A DNA stretch of 64,000 bases, taken from Devosia sp. (GTDB lineage: Bacteria > Pseudomonadota > Alphaproteobacteria > Rhizobiales > Devosiaceae). The position numbers and the translations under genes were made by a program. Below, one piece after another: positions 58,925 through 64,000 of this stretch. The notes under the pieces are model-generated. The model did not search any database. It was not told the DNA's origin and worked only from the letters and a program-made list of their open reading frames with translations. Within the stretch, counting starts at the first letter, position 1. Each line of letters begins with the position of its first letter. The DNA is taken from contig JADGNE010000017.1 in NCBI GenBank assembly GCA_015234425.1, positions 213,667 to 277,666 on the forward strand, in the 5' to 3' direction.

Positions 58925-60283
58925 TCAGACCAGGGCGACGATCTTCTTCTTCTTCCACACGAACTGATACCAGGCAGCCTGCAGGACCAGCATAGCGGTG
59001 AAGCTGGCCGCATAGGCGACCCAGATGCCGGTGAGCCCGAGGCTGGTCTGGCTCAACCAGACTGCGCCTGGCAACTCGATCAGCAGGATGCAGGCGAGCG
59101 AGAGCAGCATCGGGGCGTAGACGGTGCCGCTGGCGCGCATGATCCCCGAAAACACCACGCTCCAACCGAAGCAGAGGATACTCCAGAGGACCACGTGCAA
59201 CAGGGTTTCGGTCAGTTCGATGACCTCAGGATCCGTGATGAACAGGGCCACCACATGTTGGCTGAACAGATAAGCCAGTACGATCAAGCCGCCGGTGATG
59301 ATGAGGTTGAGGACCAGAGCGGTGCGCGTGATGGCGCCCAGTTGATCCAGCTTCCGCGCGCCAATTGCCTGAGCAGCGAAAATCGAGGCGGCGATGCCGA
59401 TCGACATTGCCGGAAACTGCACGTAGCTCATCACCTGCCCCAGCGCCCCATAGGCCGCCGTGGCGTTAGAGCCGAAGCGGTTGACCAGCCCAACCACGAC
59501 AATACCGGCGATCGATGAGATGACCATCTGCAAGCCAGCCGGAATGCCGAGCTTGAGGATCAGACCGAGCAGTTTGAGGTCGGGCCGAAGCATGGCAGAC
59601 AGCAGCACATGATCCGGGGCGAGCGGCATGTTTCGAATGCGCATGTAAAAGAACAGGAATGTCAGCACCGTCAGGAAGCTCGACACCATCCCCCATGCAG
59701 CCGCGTTCACGCCCAGTTGCGGCAACCCAAACCATCCCAGGATCAGTGCCGGCGTCACCAGCAGGCTGACGACCATGGAAAGGATCAGCGAGAATAGCGG
59801 CGTCACCGTATCTCCCACACCGCGGAGGACGGAAGTCACCACCAGAAACAGGAAGAAAAACGGCATGGCGATGAGAACGATCCGGGCATAGCCGACCGCC
59901 ATCTCGATGATATTGTCCGGCGCACCCAGCACAGTCATGATCTGTTCGGTCCAGATGCCACCGACGATGGCAACCACAACACCCAGGGCCAAGGCGGCGG
60001 TGAGCGTGGTTCCGGTTACCTGTTTGACCTTGTCGATGTTCTTGGCGCCCCAAGCCTGCCCGATGAGGACGGTTGAGCCGGCCGACAGGCCGATGATGAA
60101 GCTCATCAGAAAGAACATGATGGGAAAGAACGTTGCGGTGGCCGCAAGAGCCTCCACACCGATCATTTGCCCCACGTAAATCGAGTTCACTGTCCCGGAA
60201 AGGGCCTGAAGGATATTGGCCGCCATAAGGGGCAACAGAAAGAAGCTGAACCGCATCCAGAGCGGTCTAGTCGTCGGCTGCAT
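58925..60283 (-). CDS. MATE-family efflux transporter
   Basis: This 452-residue protein with about twelve membrane helices has the two MatE halves (first begins LLPLMAANILQALSGTVNSI; second near residue 240, LKLGIPAGLQMVISSIAG). Members expel cationic drugs or metabolites in exchange for Na+ or H+. It starts at ATG 60283 (MQPTTRPLWMRF); the open frame continues upstream to 60409 but is unlikely to be translated. The specificity is unknown. Confidence 0.92.
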   Translation of the reverse strand: MQPTTRPLWMRFSFFLLPLMAANILQALSGTVNSIYVGQMIGVEALAATATFFPIMFFLMSFIIGLSAGSTVLIGQAWGAKNIDKVKQVTGTTLTAALALGVVVAIVGGIWTEQIMTVLGAPDNIIEMAVGYARIVLIAMPFFFLFLVVTSVLRGVGDTVTPLFSLILSMVVSLLVTPALILGWFGLPQLGVNAAAWGMVSSFLTVLTFLFFYMRIRNMPLAPDHVLLSAMLRPDLKLLGLILKLGIPAGLQMVISSIAGIVVVGLVNRFGSNATAAYGALGQVMSYVQFPAMSIGIAASIFAAQAIGARKLDQLGAITRTALVLNLIITGGLIVLAYLFSQHVVALFITDPEVIELTETLLHVVLWSILCFGWSVVFSGIMRASGTVYAPMLLSLACILLIELPGAVWLSQTSLGLTGIWVAYAASFTAMLVLQAAWYQFVWKKKKIVALV

Positions 60284-60516
60284 AGGAATCTCCGCGAAAC
60301 GCAGTCCTTTTACGGTCGAGGGCGAGCCCCGGATGCCGGGACGGCAAGGACCATTTCGCAGCCTCTGTGAGGGAGGTTGCCGGCTGGACGGGCGCGGGAG
60401 GCAGGGCAAGACCGCAGCGGGTGTTTACGCCTGCCTCATTGCGCCGTCAAATGATGATGGCTCGGCTGCCGCCGCCGCTCCATCGAGGCTCACGCGGGAT
60501 AAAGTGCATCGGGATG

Positions 60517-60545
60517 TTGCGCGCCATCTGGGACTGAGATAGGAA
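60517..60545 (+). promoter_or_regulatory. Possible promoter of tRNA-Leu
   Basis: TTGCGC (60517-60522) and TAGGAA (60540-60545), 17 bases apart, end 10 bases before the tRNA 5' end, the distance expected for a tRNA promoter. Confidence 0.4.
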
Positions 60546-60555
60546 CCGTTCTCGT

Positions 60556-60639
60556 GCCCCTCTGGCGGAATGGTAGACGCAGAGGACTCAAAATCCTCCG
60601 CTGCGAGGCGTGCCGGTTCGAGTCCGGCGGGGGGCACCA
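60556..60639 (+). tRNA. tRNA-Leu, anticodon CAA, CCA encoded
   Basis: The acceptor stem GCCCCTC pairs with GGGGGGC (one T-G pair), discriminator A, and CCA is encoded at 60637-60639. The anticodon stem GAGGA/TCCTC holds the loop CTCAAAA, so the anticodon is CAA. A long variable arm and the TTCGAGTCC T-loop confirm a type II tRNA. It is the integration target of the region that follows. Confidence 0.95.
60610..60639. other. Likely attL core in the tRNA-Leu 3' end
   Basis: A tyrosine recombinase gene starts 77 bases after the tRNA in the same direction, the usual layout of an island inserted at a tRNA 3' end. The core would be the T-arm and acceptor end. The second copy (attR) must lie beyond 64000, so this is inferred from position only. 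Confidence 0.45.
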
Positions 60640-60716
60640 CTTTTCTCTTCCCCACCTGTCTAAACAGCTGATTTGCCTACGAAACCTGTCTTGTGCAGCT
60701 TTTGGGGTAGACCATT

Positions 60717-61856
60717 TTGCAGACCAAATCAGTTCAGTTCGCCTTCCTTAAGGAGGGCATCTACTACTTCACTAGGCGTGTTCCTTCTGACCTGCGTAGC
60801 CACTATGCGACAGATCGCATCTCTTTTTCTCTGCGGACCAAGTCAGTCAGAGATGCGGAAGCGAGAGGTAGGGTTCACGCCATGAAACTAGATGAGTTCT
60901 GGTTTAAGCTGAGACTGTCTACCGATACAGTTCCCGGAAATCATCGCCTGCTTCTTGATGAAGAGCGATCAAGAAAACCAAGCCCCACAATCCAAGAGGC
61001 CAAATGCATATACCTCACTCTAAAAGGTAAAGGCAGGTCTAAGACGTTCCACATGGCGGTGGACAGAGCGGTAGATTACCTGATTGCATGCTCTGGAGAC
61101 AAACCATTGCTCGCCTATAACAAGTCTGACGCGACAACCTTTAGGGACGCACTTTATGCACGCGGGTTAGGGACCAGCAGCGTGGAGCGGGTGATAACCA
61201 CCATCAAAGCCATTGTCGGCTTTACTTTAAGTGAAAAAGGGATGGCCGCGCCTAACCCGTTTTCAGGAGTTTACCTCAGAAGGGAGGAAAAGCCAGAAGA
61301 CAGGAAGCCGATACCACTTTGCGATGTTCGCACGGTCCAAGCCCAGTGCCGCTTGATTGATGATGATATTCGTTGGCTCCTGGCTCTTATTAGTGACACG
61401 GGCATGAGGCTGGCAGAAGCGGCTGGACTAGCTTTATCTGACATCAAGCTAGACGACGATATTCCCCACCTGATTATTCAACCTCATTCATGGCGCCCAC
61501 TTAAAACCATTTCTAGTAAACGGGTCATACCGTTGGTCGGGAATGCACTTTGGTCAGCACAGCGGATAGTGGAGCAAAGTTGCTCAGCACGAGCATTCCC
61601 GAGATACAACAAGTTGGAGCGGACGAACGCCAACTCTGCCAGCGCGTCACTGAATAAGTGGCTTAATGCTTTTGTACCCGAAGGTTGTGTTGTTCATAGC
61701 TTCCGTCACAGCATACGTGATCGGCTTCGTGCTGTAGAATGCCCAAGCGACATTGTTGATCAAATCGGCGGTTGGACCACGGCCGGAGAAGGACAAACGT
61801 ATGGTAACGGTTATCCATTAGAGGTTCTAAAAAATTGGATGGAGAAAATCCTGTAA
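60717..61856 (+). CDS. Tyrosine recombinase / site-specific integrase
   Basis: This 379-residue integrase is of the phage/island type. The catalytic residues are Arg in SDTGMRLAEAAGL (about residue 230), His-x-x-Arg in VHSFRHSIRDR (about 325), the Trp of the second His/Trp position in QIGGWTT and nucleophile Tyr in GEGQTYGNGY (about 363). The N-terminal arm- and core-binding regions are less clear. It begins at TTG 60717. An 8-bp inverted repeat (60668-60675 and 60725-60732) straddles the start. GC content is visibly lower than the backbone, consistent with transfer. Confidence 0.9.
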   Translation: MQTKSVQFAFLKEGIYYFTRRVPSDLRSHYATDRISFSLRTKSVRDAEARGRVHAMKLDEFWFKLRLSTDTVPGNHRLLLDEERSRKPSPTIQEAKCIYLTLKGKGRSKTFHMAVDRAVDYLIACSGDKPLLAYNKSDATTFRDALYARGLGTSSVERVITTIKAIVGFTLSEKGMAAPNPFSGVYLRREEKPEDRKPIPLCDVRTVQAQCRLIDDDIRWLLALISDTGMRLAEAAGLALSDIKLDDDIPHLIIQPHSWRPLKTISSKRVIPLVGNALWSAQRIVEQSCSARAFPRYNKLERTNANSASASLNKWLNAFVPEGCVVHSFRHSIRDRLRAVECPSDIVDQIGGWTTAGEGQTYGNGYPLEVLKNWMEKIL

Positions 61857-61919
61857 TCTTCCAAAAATTCTCCAAAGAAGTCTTTGACACGTTGTGAAAT
61901 ATGATCAAGCTGGAAGCAG

Positions 61920-62360
61920 TTGGTTTGCAACAGTGTGTCTACAGTGACTTTGAACAATATCCAATGGCGAGAGGACCTGCCGGATGGCTGTCCTCCTGCA
62001 GACGCCACACCTGCTCCTACGACTGTTTTGTTGAGGCTGGTTCCGTCCAAAAAAGTCGTCGATGATGATTTTAGGTCTCACATGGCCTTAGGATACCCAC
62101 CTCCCAAAGTTGGCGATCTGGCCTCATGGGCTTCTTGCTCGATGTTTTTGACAAGCTATGAAAGCCATAGATTAAAGGGGCTGACGAAGTTTCCACGTCT
62201 TAAGCACATGTCTTGCGTAGCCTATATTGAAGTGGACGAAACTTCAGGCTGTGCTCGCATCTCGCCCAGTAAGCATGTGGATGTTTGGATGTATGCTAAC
62301 TACAGCCCTGCAAGCTCGGTAGCGAACGTAGTGGACCTGAATGCCTATCAGCCCAACTAA
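61920..62360 (+). CDS. Island protein of unknown function, first of a gene pair
   Basis: This product of up to 146 residues has the N-terminal text WREDLPDGCPPADA, then VLLRLVPSKKVVDDDFRSH, ASWASCSMFLTSYESHRLKG and the end VDVWMYANYSPASS. From memory I associate the CPP...RLV...DF-SH pattern with small hypothetical proteins of islands, without known role. TTG 61920 has GGAAG three bases before; GTG 61935 or 61944 are also possible starts. It overlaps the next gene by 20 bases, so the two are coupled. Confidence 0.7.
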   Translation: MVCNSVSTVTLNNIQWREDLPDGCPPADATPAPTTVLLRLVPSKKVVDDDFRSHMALGYPPPKVGDLASWASCSMFLTSYESHRLKGLTKFPRLKHMSCVAYIEVDETSGCARISPSKHVDVWMYANYSPASSVANVVDLNAYQPN

Positions 62361-63363
62361 GCCAGCGTCAGCCAAAATAGAGCATATATTGGTGAACTAC
62401 GAGGGGCCACAGTTGGCTCTTCTTAGAGCAAACAACAATGCTATTTTGATTGGCTATGCCACGTTCATTGAAGGCTACGGCTACCCGCTGATCTGCTGCG
62501 AGCCGGTAGATCGGTATTTAGATGCCTATCTTCGCGGGAAGCTAGAACTTCGGGTAGTTTTCGAGCGAACTCCGAAAGTGAGGCTGTATGTAGTCGATGT
62601 AGCATCAACCGAAGCGGACCTACCGCTAAAACGTGTTCCTACGGAAAATTACCTTCCCGAGCATGGCATTTTCTCAACTGTACACACCCATCCACTTGTT
62701 GCTGGAGACACCTCCAAAGCTTATCGGCAGCGTTTTTTAATCGATGGGATATGGGAAGCACGAGATTTTTCGCGCTTCCACGGGAGGTTGGCTGATGCCT
62801 ATTCACTACAATCTATTGCACGGAATTTAACGGAAGGCACCACATCCGTTCTAGATGAGGTTTTCCTCAAAGCTTCTATCTCAAACCGTGAATGGCAGGG
62901 AGGCGGAAGCTACCTATCGTTCTATGGAGGCGTAAAGGAACACCTGCAATCTGTACATCCGTTAAGAGTTGCAGCAATCGAGTACCACTCACCGGGCTAC
63001 GTTGAGGTAGAGGGCAGCGAAGAAGGGCTGATTGAGGTCGCAAATGCAATCCAAAAAGTGATCAGCAGCCGTGATGACTACATGCAAATCTACGGCGCAA
63101 TTCGAAAAGCTTTGAGGAACGAAGGTCTTTTAGCTGCTGACAAGTCGATGGAGTTTTCAGCAGAAGTGGTACGCGATTACGTTCTAAAACAGACAGACAA
63201 ATTGGCAGATATGCTCGGGCTGCCAAACAGTCACTTGCTTTTAATTGCCTGTGAGAAAAATGTCGGCGTGTATGCTAAGCTAGTCCTGTCTTATTTCCGC
63301 AGGATCAACGGGATAGCCACATTTTACTTAGAGGGCAGAGCCCGCAACCCTGACGCCGTCTAA
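62341..63363 (+). CDS. Island protein of unknown function, second of a gene pair
   Basis: This 340-residue soluble protein begins MPISPTKPASAKIEHI and then has ILVNYEGPQLALLRANNN, a Tyr-rich beta-like part (YGYPLICCEPVDRYLDAY) and a mostly alpha-helical second half. The opening YEGPQL pattern recalls a family I know only loosely (perhaps DUF6575); this is a weak memory-based link. There is no nuclease, ATPase or transmembrane motif that I can see. It is transcribed with the 146-residue gene and converges on the HNH gene, 11 bases apart. Confidence 0.75.
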   Translation: MPISPTKPASAKIEHILVNYEGPQLALLRANNNAILIGYATFIEGYGYPLICCEPVDRYLDAYLRGKLELRVVFERTPKVRLYVVDVASTEADLPLKRVPTENYLPEHGIFSTVHTHPLVAGDTSKAYRQRFLIDGIWEARDFSRFHGRLADAYSLQSIARNLTEGTTSVLDEVFLKASISNREWQGGGSYLSFYGGVKEHLQSVHPLRVAAIEYHSPGYVEVEGSEEGLIEVANAIQKVISSRDDYMQIYGAIRKALRNEGLLAADKSMEFSAEVVRDYVLKQTDKLADMLGLPNSHLLLIACEKNVGVYAKLVLSYFRRINGIATFYLEGRARNPDAV

Positions 63364-63374
63364 TTCTAACCGTT

Positions 63375-63995
63375 CTACAGAAGGCTCGGCATACGCTGGC
63401 TCTTCACTATTTCGGTGATTTCTTGAACAGTAACTAGACCATTCCGATGAATCATCCGGTGGCAGTTGGAACACACCGGAACAAGATCACTTATCTTGGT
63501 TCGTCGACCATCCTTAAGCTTGGCAACGGGTACAACGTGATGGGCCTCAATAAAGTCTTTTCCCATTCTCCCGTAAAAACTCTCAAAATTGAAGCCGCAC
63601 ACCTGACAAGTGCAGTCATTTAACTGCGCCTTGAACTGAATGATAAGCGCACGTGAACGCTCCCTTCGGAGATGGACGCGCAGGGTAGCTCGCCCCTCTT
63701 CAGCATCGATGAACGCCTCTGACACCTCCTGTGTGTTGTCGGGGTTGGATGGACTGAAAACATCGCTTTTAAGACGCCAAATTCCCCTTCGTGCATCCAC
63801 TCCATGGACGCTCTCGAAAAGATCATCTCGACCTAAATAGCTCCGAGTTCCACTGCTCCGCTCCTGTATTCTCGCTCGTATGCTCGCTCCAATATCTGCA
63901 GGTAGTGGAGGAGGTGCAATCTGCTCAACCCGTTCGGCTATTCGATCTGTAAGCATCCGGTGAGGACCGCAGGTATCAGGGTCGCCTATGCTCAC
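63375..63995 (-). CDS. HNH endonuclease, start possibly beyond the window
   Basis: This protein of 206 or more residues has a C-terminal HNH domain: CQVCGFNFESFYG, then FIEAHHVVPVAKLKDG, and CSNCHRMIHRNG, giving two CxxC zinc pairs and the His-Asn-His catalytic set. The N-terminal 110 residues contain no motif I recognise but could bind DNA or modified bases, as in McrA-type restriction enzymes. The frame is open up to the window edge; GTG 63995 is only a candidate start. It ends 11 bases from the convergent gene. Confidence 0.85.
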   Translation of the reverse strand: MSIGDPDTCGPHRMLTDRIAERVEQIAPPPLPADIGASIRARIQERSSGTRSYLGRDDLFESVHGVDARRGIWRLKSDVFSPSNPDNTQEVSEAFIDAEEGRATLRVHLRRERSRALIIQFKAQLNDCTCQVCGFNFESFYGRMGKDFIEAHHVVPVAKLKDGRRTKISDLVPVCSNCHRMIHRNGLVTVQEITEIVKSQRMPSLL

Positions 63996-64000
63996 GGATG

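Noticed and set aside
60425-60655. Minus-strand ORF with the PPAGLEPARLAAEDFESSAST-type text
   Set aside because: This is the well-known false protein produced by translating the antisense strand of tRNA-Leu genes.
61901-62065. ATG frame MIKLEAVGLQQCVYSDF overlapping the start of the 146-residue gene
   Set aside because: It ends after about 54 codons in another frame, while the 61920 frame continues with protein-like text and couples to the next gene. I cannot fully exclude a frameshifted N-terminus.

Overview
The window is high-GC chromosomal DNA of an alphaproteobacterium, most likely Hyphomicrobiales and close to Devosia or a relative. The evidence is a DivK-PleD pair, HdaA in a perM-hdaA-ppk-ppx block, a pdhA/pdhB/pdhC cluster in which E1-beta carries a lipoyl domain, GatCAB with an AspRS of non-discriminating look, a DinB with an N-terminal zinc ribbon, and many GTG and TTG starts. 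The genus is an inference from gene content and sequence feel, not from a search.

Left part (1-31,440), mostly minus strand. Transcribed leftwards are a MaeB-Dabb-prs block, an FtsB/DivIC-like gene, and a pyruvate dehydrogenase operon: pdhA, a small membrane protein, pdhB, pdhC, an SGNH hydrolase and lpdA, which runs off the left edge. An EAL-type c-di-GMP phosphodiesterase and aspS follow. RNase D faces a perM-hdaA-ppk-ppx group (polyphosphate metabolism and DnaA control). purM-purN diverges from it. An EamA transporter, an AhpD-like protein and two tiny proline-rich proteins come next. The gatB/gatA/gatC genes are dispersed along about 6.3 kb with GNAT acetyltransferases, a chorismate mutase and small conserved proteins between them.

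Centre (31,500-53,200), mostly plus strand. It holds ruvX, pyrB with a metal-site-deficient pyrC-like partner, plsY, dprA, topA, rnr, rpmG, the pleD/divK cell-cycle regulators on the minus strand, dinB, RidA, a glycerophosphodiester phosphodiesterase, a COG3146 acyltransferase, a fused sterol desaturase/short-chain dehydrogenase, a HIT protein and a DUF1275 protein. An intergenic stretch between rpmG and pleD is unusually rich in hairpins.

Right part (53,200-64,000). clpS-clpA, a SPOR-domain D,D-carboxypeptidase and a MATE exporter lead to a tRNA-Leu(CAA) gene. Directly behind the tRNA a tyrosine recombinase begins a region of clearly lower GC: the left end of an integrated island. It carries an overlapping pair of genes of unknown function and a convergent HNH endonuclease, and continues beyond the window. 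This is the part most likely to hold something undescribed, possibly a defence module.

Two genes look broken: a YqhA-family membrane protein with an in-frame TGA, and a DUF2798 protein whose true start appears one base out of frame with the body.
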